DNA from: Phialocephala subalpina
Taxonomy: Eukaryota; Ascomycota; Leotiomycetes; Helotiales; Mollisiaceae
DNA: 64,000 bases
Assembly (NCBI GenBank): GCA_900073065.1
Contig: FJOG01000006.1
Location: forward strand, 726,881-790,880
Direction of reading: 5' to 3'
A program made the position numbers and the translations under genes. Shown piece by piece: positions 1 to 10,234 of the stretch (position 1 is its first letter; every line of letters starts with the position of its first letter). The notes beneath the pieces are model-generated. The model had not been told where the DNA came from. It searched no databases and worked only from the letters and a program-made list of their open reading frames with translations.

Positions 1-1816
1 TCCTTCAACTCCTCCAACGTCCTCCCCTTCGTCTCCACAAAAAAGAAATATATAACCGCAAACTCAAACAGATCCCAAAACACAAAGAAAACATAAAACC
101 AGTATCCAATATTCTTTAGCGCAATTGGTGCCACGAATGTGTTGAGGAAGCCTGCGGCGCCGCCAGTGAGTTGGAAGACACCCATGCCTTTGGCACGTTG
201 TATATTGTCGCATACTTCACCGGGGTAGATTGGTTGCATGCTTGTAAAGGCAAAGGCGAAGACACAGCCGAATATGTAGATGAATGTTATGGAGGCGATG
301 GACATTGCTTTATTGGAGGGGTCGTGCACGTATCCGGCGGCTGTACCGGCGACGATGGCGAGGCAGATTGACATCCCGAATGTGGAGCCCATGAGCATCT
401 TACGTCTACCAAAGATATCGTGGAAGCGAGCGCCGGAACCAGCAAATATCCATCCTGCTACAGCGTAGATAGCGTTGAGGAGCAATTGAGTATTGGTGTC
501 GGTAACGCCAACATTCTCGACGAGTAGAGGCAGGTAATAAGATGCGATGTTGTTCCCAGAGAACTGTCCGAACCAACTGAAGGCAATGCAGAGTGCAAGA
601 CGGTAGCGACGAGAGCGAGTGTTGAATAGGTTGCGAATATCGAATGTGGATTTCCAAGCCATGAGACCTCCATCACGCATACTTTCTGACATCTCGGACA
701 TTTCGAGTTCGACGATGGGGTGGACGTCGTCTCCGTTGGCATGATACTTGACGATAATTGCTCGAGCTTCTTCGAATCGTTCTTGACCTGCAGAAGTGTG
801 ATAAGCATATGATCAGAAAGCGTTCGAAAGACATGTGAAGTACGTACCAATGAGCCAACGTGGTGATTCTGGCAAGAACCATATCAAGAGTGCCACGAAA
901 CCAGGACAGACCATCTGCAGCCAAAGAGGCAGACGCCAGATGATGTTTCCCGATAGATGAAGATTGGCGCCATATACTGTGAACGTGGCTAAGATACTGC
1001 CCATGTAGCTAGGTTATGTCAGCTTCAACCCCTCTCTCGAGATGTGTCGCGGATATCGTTCAAGTCGGACCTAACAACAGAAAGGAACGACTTACTATAG
1101 CGTATTGTACAGTCCAGCAACGGTTCCTCTATATAGAGGCGGTGCAATCTCAATCAGATACAGCGGAGCAGCTGTAGTAGCCAGTGTCGAGAAGAACGAA
1201 AGCAGAAACCGTCCTCCGATGAAAGTTGGGAGATCCTTTGCAGTGCTCGTTATGATCGTGCCTACCGAGTCGTCAGCAAGTGTCGTCTCATGTTGAATTC
1301 CTCGGTCATTACTTACCAACACAAACACCCACAGTGCCCACGAAAATGGACAGTCTCCTTCCTCTCCAGTCTGCCAGCCAAATAAACAAGGCCCCGACCA
1401 TTTGTCCCACTTGAAAAATAGCAAACACAATACCCGTTGAAGCAGCTCCGTTCTCCGAAAGGTTATAGTACCGTTGGAACTCCCCAATTGCGTTGATGGA
1501 TCCCATGAGACTTCCATCATATCCGTTCATTGTGGAACAGAGATAGACCAAGAAGCACATCATGTAGAGCTTGCGGTGTCCGGGCCCCCATGTTGCAGGC
1601 TTATTGGGACCGAGTGCGGCGGCCTAGAGATGTTAGTTGTGTGGTCTGTGAGGTGAGGACAAGGGGAGGTACTAAGTGGACGTTGGCGACGTTGTCTTCT
1701 TTGACATAATCCGCGCCAGCTTTCAAGAGGTCGGCGTCGGAGACGACTTGAGGAGGGAGTACGACAGGTCTGTTGCCGCTTTCCTCGACATGACTTGATT
1801 TCAAGTCTCTTTCCAT
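1..1816 (-). CDS. MFS sugar transporter, lactose-permease-like (3' end off the window)
   Basis: Proton-coupled sugar uptake at the plasma membrane is the likely role. Five exons are visible on the minus strand: 1816-1673, 1623-1317, 1261-1096, 1008-848 and 787 to the window edge; all junctions are GT-AG and keep frame, giving at least 473 residues. The start at 1816 opens an approximately 60-residue cytoplasmic N-terminus. Motifs seen include FLPESPRWLIG after TM6 (the sugar-porter PESPR signature), DWRGRR and DIFGRRKM (the loop 2-3 and 8-9 GRR signatures), QFSGNNIASYYLP in TM7 and VETKGRTLEELK after TM12. The last motif means only a short cytoplasmic tail is missing. By family this is a fungal sugar porter close to lactose/hexose permeases; the substrate cannot be read from sequence. 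No frameshift or stop is seen. Confidence 0.9.
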
Positions 1817-3010
1817 GATGGACTAGAGGCAGACTTGTAGTTCAAGTACGGAGATTGGGTCTGAGAAATAAGAGAGGAGATGATACTTCGAGACTTAGAA
1901 TCCAAACCCAAAGTTCTCATAGACAAAAAATGAGATTGTCGATCCCCTTGAGACCTTTATATATGCGCAAGTCTCTCATCAAAATCCCGACAATAATCTT
2001 GACTCTCACTGACACTTATCCCATCCAGGTTCTCGGCCACAGCAGATCCGCAAGCTGAGCACTACTCACTCGCATGTCAGTCGGCTCTTCTCCATCTCTA
2101 AACTCGAGAGTTTGCGGGGCTTGGCTTTCCCCAACCCAAAGCCCAATCTCATTGGATCCAGAGCCTCGGGTTTCGCGGCTTGGTGAGGCGAACTTTTCAA
2201 ATTTGAGTTTAGATCTGAAGCTAGAAAGGAGCGACCCCACACGAAACGTTACTTTTCCCTTTTTAACTGCGGAGGCTGGATTCCGTTGTTTCTGCTCCAG
2301 GAAAGGCCTGGATTTGAGGCTCGTGAGACAACAAGGATTGAGGGTGTTTAGGAGAAGCCTCGCTTGAGATATATGCCGAGAATTGCCGGACGACGTACAG
2401 TGTTGGTATACCGGCATGGATTTGTTGCTGGAGCATGCTGTAATTTTGTGGAAGCGGGCTTGCTTGCTCAAACATGGGAATGTCTGGCCTTGGAGTCGAA
2501 AGCAACGCCAGCTTTCGTACTTCTTAAATGTCTGTCCGTCCTCGACCCTGAAGATTTAATGGCCCATCGGCCCAAAAACGTTCTGCTTCACGACTAACAT
2601 CCAGCTTCCATTTCATCTTATGTCAATATCGGCCCTTGAAAGGGACAAAAAGACAGTTACCGCAGTTGGCCATCTATGTCATCCAAATCGAAGTCGCTCA
2701 TGATATGACTGAACGCTGGCAAACAGACGCCTTTGACTTTTGGGTATTGAGCAGCGAGGAATCTTACCAGAATAACGCATCAGATGATGGCGCAGTTTTG
2801 CAGGAGCAGTAGATAGATGGCGTAAGGAGAAGTTGCAATTGAGATTTTGGTTGGCTCGAGAAGAAGTGGGGCTTGGCGCGTTTCTCGACGACGCGTTCTC
2901 GACGCTTCTCTTCAACAACCACGAGCCCTCATCGACGGGACCAACATCGACCACCACGAATACGTGAACATCGCCTCCCACAATCCCTCGATGCTTCGAA
3001 GTCTGCATCC
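1817..3010. other. Intergenic: promoter side of the sugar transporter
   Basis: No coding region is supported in these 1.2 kb. Short open frames on both strands lack recognisable motifs. The part next to 1816 must hold the transporter promoter and leader. Confidence 0.5.
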
Positions 3011-4107
3011 ATGGAATCTCGGTCAGGTCCGCAGCAGTTCACCTGCTTTCCAATGCTTCCGAAGGAGATACGTTCGATGATTTGGATTGCTGCTCTGCCA
3101 CGTCCAAGGCTGGTCCCAATCCAACGCGGATCTCCGAAGAACACAGTTGGAGACTATCTGACCGCCCGGTGAAAATACACAATGGAGGGAAGATCCAATA
3201 ACCAAAATGCTCGCGATTGGATTGCAAGACAGGCGACTTACGCCACTTCAGCTCTCAAGACTGAGGCTCAAATGATGGGTGTGAGGTACGAAGCAGCTAT
3301 TCCCTCTTTCCTGCTCGCATGCTGAGAAACTCACAGTGTGTGGCCTTGAGGGTGTGCCGACGTGTTTTTGCATGTCCTCACTCGAATTCGGAGACATTTC
3401 AATTTCGAGCTCGACACCCTCTATTTAGACTAGAATTATTTCAGCCTTCTTTCCAGGGATGGTGCAAGCCTCACCTGGCTCAAGAACAGTCCCGATCGAT
3501 TCAGACCCGAAGATATGGAGGATCTTGGAAGAGTTGAAAGACTGGCGATTCGACTGCCTTTTCGACCCTCATTGTTCAAGACCCTGGACGTCGTGGGTTT
3601 TCTCAGGGTCTTTCGACACGTCAAGGAGCTTTTCCTCATCGTTCCGCATTCTACCAACAAGCGAACTAGCACAAAAAACTCACGCTTGCCTCTTTTCATG
3701 ATAGACCCTATCAACGATCCCAAAATCCTAAAGCTTTGGCGCGAGTATGATCCTAAGGAGATTCTCGATGACCTGAAAATGTTCCGTAACAACAATCATA
3801 GGCGGAAAATACGGAGTATCATGTACTGCCCAACATCGATGACTTGGAGACGTACAGTGCGAACGACGGCTACTGGGAACTCCCTCGAATCGAGACCAAA
3901 ACGATGGTATCCTATGAGACTAAAGTGGTATTGGATAAATTCCGGGAGAGCGTCGAAGCGAGTGCTGTTGCTTACAAGGACGACACGCAGACGAGATTAG
4001 AGCGACAACATGGCTGCAAGATTGATTGTACTGCGAGAGAAGAGCCTACGAGCGATCCTTTGAATCTGCCTTGCCATCAGTCTTACCGAACATTTACTGC
4101 AATCTGA
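3011..4107 (+). pseudogene. 2EXR-domain protein, decayed by nonsense codons and a frameshift
   Basis: The start of the 2EXR domain (a family of unknown function, abundant in Pezizomycotina) is clear: FTCFPMLPKEIRSMIW followed by AALPRPRLVPIQ. The same frame continues to about 3800 but is cut by TGA at 3170-3172, two further TGA codons near 3323 and 3347, and TAG near 3430. Between them is family-like text such as SFLLAC before a stop where CRES is expected, then RRHFNFELDTLYLD. The reading then moves to another frame near 3800 (LPNIDDLETYSANDGYWE) and ends at 4105-4107. At least two stops sit where an Arg codon CGA would be expected, which is the C-to-T kind of change. I chose ATG 3011 because it lies just before the domain. 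A multi-intron gene is an unlikely alternative, because the stops fall inside conserved text. Confidence 0.7.
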
Positions 4108-4380
4108 GTCAACATATTGGAATGGGCCTCACTGTCTCTGTCACATTCCAGTGCATATTTCAATCATATCCATAAGTGTTACCGACACTTCAACGAACAA
4201 ACCTTCAAAAGCTCCTTGTCTTTCTCTTTCTAGATAGCAATGCTTTACCATCCGTAGTACGTTCTCAAAATGCATCCACTCTACGTATCTTTCCTATCAC
4301 TATACATACCAACTTCCACCTCCTCGTAAGATCCGGTACATAAAACCTCCTCCAGTCCTCCAAACTAATTCTCCTCACAG

Positions 4381-4735
4381 CACAATCTATATACCCACCC
4401 CAACCACTCCCGCCCACACAAACACCCTCGCTCTAACACCCAGCCAAAACGGCTCATACGGCGACACCATAACCTGCCTCGATACTGCCTTCGGAAATTG
4501 CTGCAGCAGTGAAGGGCAATGTGGGAGTACGCCATCACACTGCAGTCTTTCACCGTGGGAAGACTCTGGCTGTCAACCGATGTTTGGTCGCTGTACCACA
4601 TTGTCGGTCGCTTGTGGTGGTGAACTCACTTGTTTGGGGTGGAAAGGTGGGAGCTGTGCTGCTTATGGGGGGTGTGGGAGTGATGAGTTTCATTGTAGTA
4701 ATGGCTGTCGGAGGGAATTTGGGAGTTGTGGTTGA
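4381..4735 (+). pseudogene. Hevein-type chitin-binding protein, 3' exon remnant
   Basis: An open frame without a start follows an acceptor-like CTCCTCACAG ending at 4380. It encodes a Thr/Pro-rich linker, then a type-1 chitin-binding (hevein) pattern: TCLDTAFGNCCSSEGQCGS and a later GCQPMFGRC, followed by a second degenerate Cys-rich repeat with TCLGWKGGSC and ending GCRREFGSCG before TGA at 4733. Cysteine spacing matches the family in the first repeat; the second lacks the usual CCS core. No upstream exon with a secretion signal was found between 4108 and 4370. It may be the last exon of a gene I could not complete, but a remnant seems more likely given the decayed neighbour just upstream. 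Confidence 0.5.
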
Positions 4736-5043
4736 AGTGGTGGGAAATAGTGATAGATAGGCAATAGGTAGGAGGATCATGAATGAATGAACTTGGTTGA
4801 GTATAGAAGGTACGACATCTCTCCATTATTCTCCGATGGCTTCGTCCGAAGCACCAAAACACCTGCCCTCCCTTCATCCGCACAGCTGGGTCAAGCTCCA
4901 GGCAAGCGCCCGAATAATTGACTTTCAGACCTTGTCCTTTCGGACATACTCAACCCTGTTACACTGTAGTCCACAAGGCATCCAGAAAATCGTCAACCCG
5001 GGATGTCTCCAGTGGAGAAATCTTAAGTGGCTGACCTCGAATC

Positions 5044-5890
5044 TCACACAATATCCTTCTTCAAAAACACCGCATTCCAGTACCACGATTTCCCCGTCGA
5101 GTCAACCTTCGAGAAACACTTCTCGGTCTCCTTATACCTCTGATACCCCCTCCTCTCATACCACTCCTGATTAGAAAACTACACCTCGTCAGCACCATCT
5201 CCTTACCCTTCCTTACACTTACCTCAGGAATCACCAACCCCAGAGCCTTATACTTCTCCTCCCTCTCGTTATCAACCTTATTGATAGCATTCAGCGCTAA
5301 CACCTTCGCACACAACGGTTCTGAAATCGCTATATTTTCAATAGTGTTCATAGCTGCTGTCCCTAACCCGCTTCCTTGGAGCGCACGTGAGACATAGAAG
5401 TTTGATATCCCGTACACGCCTTGTTCATTGGGATCGAATCCGGTTTCGGCATCGGTGTAGTGGGCTGTGGGACGACCCAGACAGATATGTCCAACTGGTA
5501 CAAAGCTCCTCTGAGGCAAGGGGATAGTTCTCGGCTTTGCTCCGAAAGAAGTTGCGGTATCGAGGAGAGGTTCCTTTTCTGAGGGATGTGCTGTGGTGTG
5601 CTTGAGTAATTTGGCATCTTTCTCGGGATCGGAATCAGAGAGAACCTGTGAGAGTCAGTATGTCAGGAGTGAGAGGTGGAGTGGAGAGGGAGACTTACGA
5701 TCCACTGTAGGTTCAAGCTCCCACTTTCGTGTCTCGCCTTCCAACTATCGACGTGTTCGCGATCCCAGCCGCAAGCAATACGCTGCTGCACTAATCGCTC
5801 GACGTGCTCGGGAGAGGTGGTATCCCAGGGGATCAGTATGACTTGTGGTTTTGAGGGTTTGGCAGCTGGAGCAGGAGTGAGGGATGCCAT
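5044..5890 (-). CDS. GNAT-family N-acetyltransferase
   Basis: Predicted acetyl-CoA-dependent acetyltransferase of 245 residues in three exons: 5890-5699, 5645-5223 and 5166-5044, joined by GT-AG introns of 53 and 56 bases that keep frame. The acetyl-CoA pyrophosphate loop is visible as SRALQGSGLGTAAM, the [QR]xxGx[GA] motif, preceded by a beta strand GVYGISNFYV. The C-terminal exon supplies EWYERRGYQRYKETEKCF, the typical last motif of GNAT folds (residue pattern FYxxxGF/Y). The N-terminus has no targeting signal, so it is probably cytosolic or nuclear. The substrate is not predictable. It lies alone between decayed loci and is itself intact. Confidence 0.85.
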
Positions 5891-6473
5891 CTTGATTCTT
5901 GAGTCTTAGGAGGCGGTCAAGAGAGAGAGGAGAAGCAAAGAGAAGATACTGGATATATTTATATATTCTTCTCAAAGCTACATTTCCTTCAATCAAGTAC
6001 TTAAGTTACGACTTAATGTCTCTTATCAGGCGTAGTTGAAGGGCGCAATGCGGCGACATGAGGGATTTCGTTAAGGGCGTGACGCCAAGACATACTGGAA
6101 CTAAATAGGAAGGTGCAGGGCATTTTAATTTTCGATGGTGCTTCGAACTTTTGAAATGCTGCAGGTTCACAACACAATGCGCAGGTACCATTTTCCTGCC
6201 AAGACCTTAGGACGGCTGGGAAACAGGAGATAATCCGCCCCCCTTTCCGCTCGGCTATGGATGTGAGCAGGCAAAAAAACAGCCATTCTTCAAAAACGAC
6301 TCGATCTTCAATCCGCTAGAGGTGCCGAAAGAATAAATGGCAAACAAACAATACCCCACGTTCGAACTTAATTGACAGTCGTCATTTTTCAATCATTCTC
6401 AAAGACTCGCAATGTACAGAAAGCATACTATCGTACCGCGATTGAAGCGGTGATCGATTCTGCGATGGACAAC
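5891..6473. other. Intergenic, promoter of the GNAT gene
   Basis: No gene is seen. An A/T-rich stretch at about 5950-5985 (TATATTTATATAT-like) lies about 60-95 bases upstream of the acetyltransferase start and is a plausible TATA-type core promoter. Confidence 0.4.
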
Positions 6474-6953
6474 TTAACACTGAATATGCTGACAAGTAAG
6501 CAATCCCGCTATAACACCAGCGAATTCTATTCTGTGGTCTACTACACAGAAGAACATCTTCACAAGGCGTCGCTGTCCAAGGCTCAGGGTGGACTTTGTG
6601 GTGGCGTCTGCCGCGCTGGGACCGTATTTTTTACACTTCTCGATGGTTTCCCTGAGATGGTGGCCATATAAGCCAGCAAGAATAAATTCATTCACCGAGG
6701 CCAGTGAGAAGAAAGATTCTTTACCTTGATTGACTATCGACTTGACATCAAGTAAGTAGGGAGTAATTACCGGACGTTGAGCACTCGCCGCAGTATCAGC
6801 TACAGGCTCAAAATCATGAGCAAACTTCCAGCTTCTGCTCCACAATCCGTTATGGCCGTAACATAGTGCAGGGGGATATGAGTAGACGTCCTCTCGGCTT
6901 GACCTAATAATAACAATGAACATGTGACCTCGAGGTTGGCGAAACGATGTCAA
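6474..6953 (-). CDS. Unrecognised open frame, possible exon(s)
   Basis: A 159-codon open frame with plausible protein-like composition (for example SFFSLASVNEFILAGLYGHH) but no domain I recognise. It contains internal splice-like signals: an acceptor-like ATTATTAG before SSREDVYSYPPALCYGH and a donor-like GTAATT after SAQRP. It may therefore be exons of a small gene and not one continuous reading. There is no neighbour context that helps. It could also be chance. Confidence 0.25.
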   Translation of the reverse strand: MTSFRQPRGHMFIVIIRSSREDVYSYPPALCYGHNGLWSRSWKFAHDFEPVADTAASAQRPVITPYLLDVKSIVNQGKESFFSLASVNEFILAGLYGHHLRETIEKCKKYGPSAADATTKSTLSLGQRRLVKMFFCVVDHRIEFAGVIAGLLTCQHIQC

Positions 6954-7134
6954 CCAGAATGTTGCATTGACGAACTGGGCTGCCAGAATGTTGAATGGTA
7001 TGTAGGGGACGCTCCTTCTCTCGTATCAATTCCTACCATCAAATTCTGGGGAAGGTCGCTAGTGCAGGTCGTATAATCCTCTCCCAACCAATGCTCGCAC
7101 TCCGCAAAGCTCCCACCCATCATCATCCATCCCC

Positions 7135-7875
7135 TCATCGCAAAAGTCCTGGCCGATACGCCTCCGCGATCTCCCTCGTCACGACGACATCTTCGGCCTT
7201 CGGCTTCGTGCCTCGAACTTTCACCTCCCACCTCCCTCCACCCGCCTATAACTCTGCATATATTCCGTCCCCTCCTCATCCAAAATCTTAACATAGACCG
7301 TTTTACCACCATCAAATATATTAAAGACTCGTTCCTCTGATGGTTCGAGGGCTTGTTTCCTTAGGAAGAAGGCGAATTCTAAGCCCTCGTCAAGGCGGGG
7401 GTAATCACTTTCTACGTCACCTGGGTGCTAGTCAGGTACTTATCCAAGAATGAATGCGGAAATTTCAGGGTTCCAGATGGGCAGGTCGGATTCTCGTGTC
7501 CGACAAGAACTGTCCAATCCGAGCTGTGTCGGTTTCTAGAAAAATCAGAATCCGTCAAGAATTGTGCATGCCCGACAGCTCTCGGATTGGTGACGGTTTT
7601 GCCTCGAAATCCTGCCTGCTTGCCCTTGCAGAACGCTGCGCAGAATGTTGTTGGTGATAATGTACAATTCGCATGATGAAATATGAATGGAAAGACATAC
7701 GTTCAAGTGATCTCACAAGCTTATCCATAGTCTCCCACGGATGGACTTCATGACAGCGTGAGAAGCTATCGCGCTTGAGTTGGAAATAGAGGGATCCACC
7801 GCAAGGGTCGCGCCATCCCTTTCCTTGGAAGCGCTTACCTCTGTTTGGCCCCGTCTTGTTGCGGTATGCTGGCAT
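7135..7875 (-). pseudogene. Small conserved-looking protein of unknown function, with one frameshift
   Basis: Two exons can be joined: from ATG 7875 through KLVRSLE to a donor GTATGT near 7700, then from an acceptor CACCCAG near 7430. The second exon reads DVESDYPRLDEGLEFAFFLR, then NIFDGGKTVYVKILDEEGTEYMQSYRRVEG. The frame then closes at TGA within GGGAGGTGA. The next frame continues with WEVKVRGTKPKAEDVVV and EIAEAYRPGLLR to a stop at 7135-7137, which looks like the genuine C-terminus. One missing base next to the GGTGGGAGG run explains this. I do not recognise the family. The intron is long (about 270 bases) and holds the inverted repeat listed separately. Either the gene is broken or the run was misread. 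Confidence 0.45.
7514..7590. repeat. Imperfect inverted repeat inside an intron
   Basis: The left arm, 7514-7532, begins CCAATCCGAG; the right arm, 7572-7590, ends CTCGGATTGG, giving 10 perfect pairs. The next bases (CTGTGTCGG and CCGACAG) also pair with a small bulge. The loop is about 39 bases. Weaker symmetry extends outward (GGATTCTCG on the left, CGAAATCC on the right). It resembles a small MITE-like hairpin. No flanking target-site duplication was evident. Confidence 0.45.
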
Positions 7876-8246
7876 CTTGCAGCACCTTACTCCAGAGGAT
7901 CCTGGAGTGGAAGATGATGTTGACTTTGGCTTTGCGTCGCCGCGTTGATCAGTCTAACAAAGCATGAACCCGACGTAGCTACCCCAGAAACCAACCAAGG
8001 CGGCGGGTTCGGGCGAGACAGGGGTGGGAACCAATCAGAGGAGCAGAGTTTGTATGAGGAATGCTTCACTGCTCATCTCTACCATGCTATTTATCCTAAT
8101 AATGCTATTTTCTACTAAAGACCACGCTGCACTCTACTTAGACAAAGCGTGTAGAGTTCCTCACAGACTGTGTGCCTATGCACATACCCCCCTCTGCTGA
8201 CACCGATCCCCCTAACTTCCATCCCTCACAGCACCTGCAATCCCCA
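7876..8246. other. Intergenic
   Basis: No gene, repeat or RNA is seen in these 371 bases between the frameshifted small gene and the kinase stop codon. Confidence 0.4.
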
Positions 8247-9327
8247 TCATGAAAAAAAATCCGGTGTGGCTGGTGTTTCGGAAACAAATGTATCGCAACT
8301 ATCGAAGCGAATCTTCAGCTGAAAGATATTGGGCCGTTTCTTTGGATCCTCATGCAAAACTTTCGCAAGAATGCCCTTCACCTCGTCCGAGCACTTCGAT
8401 TCTTGACCGAAACGACCTCTCTCCCGGTAGCCTTCGTAAAGCTTGTCTTCTTTGCATGGTCGTTTCCAAGGAGCAAGACCTGAGATCAAGAAGGCGAGAA
8501 TGATACCTAGAGACCAGATATCGCTTGGACCACAACTCGTATTGAATGGGGGTATTTGCGGCCTTGTGGTGTGAGTTGTAACACTCTAGATATCGCACGG
8601 TTAGTGCATGATGTTGTGGAGTAAGTGATAACGAACCAGGACTCATAGCATACATAGTCCCCCCGCCCTTTTTCGAAGTTGCTTTCATGGTTGCATGTCC
8701 GAAATCAGCAAGAGCGATTCTCGATCCGTTCACTAGGAAGTTCGCAACCTTGAGGTCTCGATCTAGGTAGCTAGAGTTAGTATTTTCCAAACCGGGATAA
8801 GTCAATAGGAGGAACCAACGATAGACACCCTGACTATGACAAAACTCAACAGCCTCGAGAACCTGAGAGAACGCATCCTTGACGAACTCCTCATTGCCGA
8901 ATTTCCCAGCAAGAACAGTCTGTAAATCCCCATCTGGAAAATATTCCAAGACCATCAAAGAACAGGTTGAGTATTCGATGACTTTGAACAGCGTTGCAAT
9001 CTTGGGATGTTCGTTGACTTTGTAATGGATGTCGACCTCTCTCCTTAGGTGATTTTGTCCGCTTAACGGTAAGCCGTTCTTGTCAAGCTTGGCACGAGCT
9101 TTGATCGCGCAGTTTGAGGCTCGTGGTGGGCCGGGTAATTCGACGGAAGGGTCGAAGGCTGAGTAGACAGAGTTGTTATTTTCTGCCTGGAGTTTTTTGA
9201 CGATGAGTATTGTGCCGCCGATTATCTTGTTTGGGGTTAGGAGATGAATGCTTGGTTTGACGAGCCATTTGGCGCTTGGAGGCTCGTTCATGATCATGTT
9301 GTCCCAAGTTTCACTCATATTGTCCAA
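8247..9327 (-). pseudogene. Ser/Thr protein kinase (Ran1/Ksp1-like) with a frameshift
   Basis: A eukaryotic protein kinase domain runs almost the whole length. Exon 1 (9327-8820) holds the beta-3 lysine in CAIKARAK, the alpha-C glutamate in RREVDIH and the hinge MVLEYFPDGDL. Splicing at GTTGGT (8819) to exon 2 (8762-8637) recreates HRDLKVANFLV exactly and leads to DFGHAT and YAMSP. Exon 3 from 8585 gives ECYNSHH, but the required SDIWSLGIILAFL, GLAPWKR and the C-lobe to 8247 lie in a different frame. The switch is at about 8530-8550, inside the loop between APE and subdomain IX. No intron fits that jump, so a one-base indel is the simplest reading. All catalytic residues are otherwise kept, so loss would be recent, or the base is an assembly error. 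Confidence 0.7.
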
Positions 9328-10234
9328 GCTCCAAGCAGAAGAGTGTTCAGCAATCGTGTTGTTTCAGACAGGGTTGATGTATCGATGCTGGGTGATGACA
9401 TTTGAAAGGAAGCTCTGGAGCAAGTGGTGGAAGGTGCATTCAATCTTCTAGCATTGGTCGAACTTTCCTTGGTCTGATATCTGCAAACTCTTCATTGATT
9501 GAGCTGGCCGAATATTCCACGGCCTACTGGATGCAATTAGCTAACCTATCCGGATACCAATTTAAGAGTGCTAGGGAGATTGAGAAAGCTGCTTCTAGAG
9601 TCCTTTATATTTTCTCTGGAGCTCTCGAGTGCTCCTATTGCAACTTCTTAGTACATGGTGACGCATTGATGTAGCGCTGCAGCCGCATTGCATTGGAAAT
9701 ACCGAACTATGATGACTTGGCATGTATGTTCGATATTTCTGCCTTTGGGTGTGTAGACTCGAGGTCAATGCTAGAAGTATAGAGATCGGCGTGGCTTTGT
9801 GAGAACATTAGAAGTGCCACAGATCAAAGAAGGCGAGAAATCAAAGAAGGAAATATTCTTCGATATTGGACAGACGAATGAATTAAGTAGCAAGCAGTGC
9901 AGTGGGAGAGTTGTATCGTGAGAGAAAGTACACAGGGTGTTGAGGAAGGCGTTTTATGGGGATATGTTCTTGGTAGTAGGCGGAGAGGCAGGAACTAATA
10001 CAAGAGGAAGGAACGTCCAGTCTGAAGGAAGAACGCGAATTGGAAGCGGGAGAACTTCCTGCGAATAGAAAATCGGGAATCTAAACTCATGTCACACGAA
10101 CACGCGGAAAAAAAAATAATGAAGAATCAGAAGGTGCAATGCAGGGTTTCCAGAAGATGCTATCAATACAATGTGCCAACCATTTTCCGAGCTCCGAATC
10201 CCAGCTCTGCGCCAAAATGCACAGCACCACGCAT
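9328..10234. other. Intergenic
   Basis: About 0.9 kb between the kinase start and the fumarate reductase stop. No gene found; purine-rich and AT-rich patches only. The kinase promoter and the 3' region of the next gene must lie here. Confidence 0.4.
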
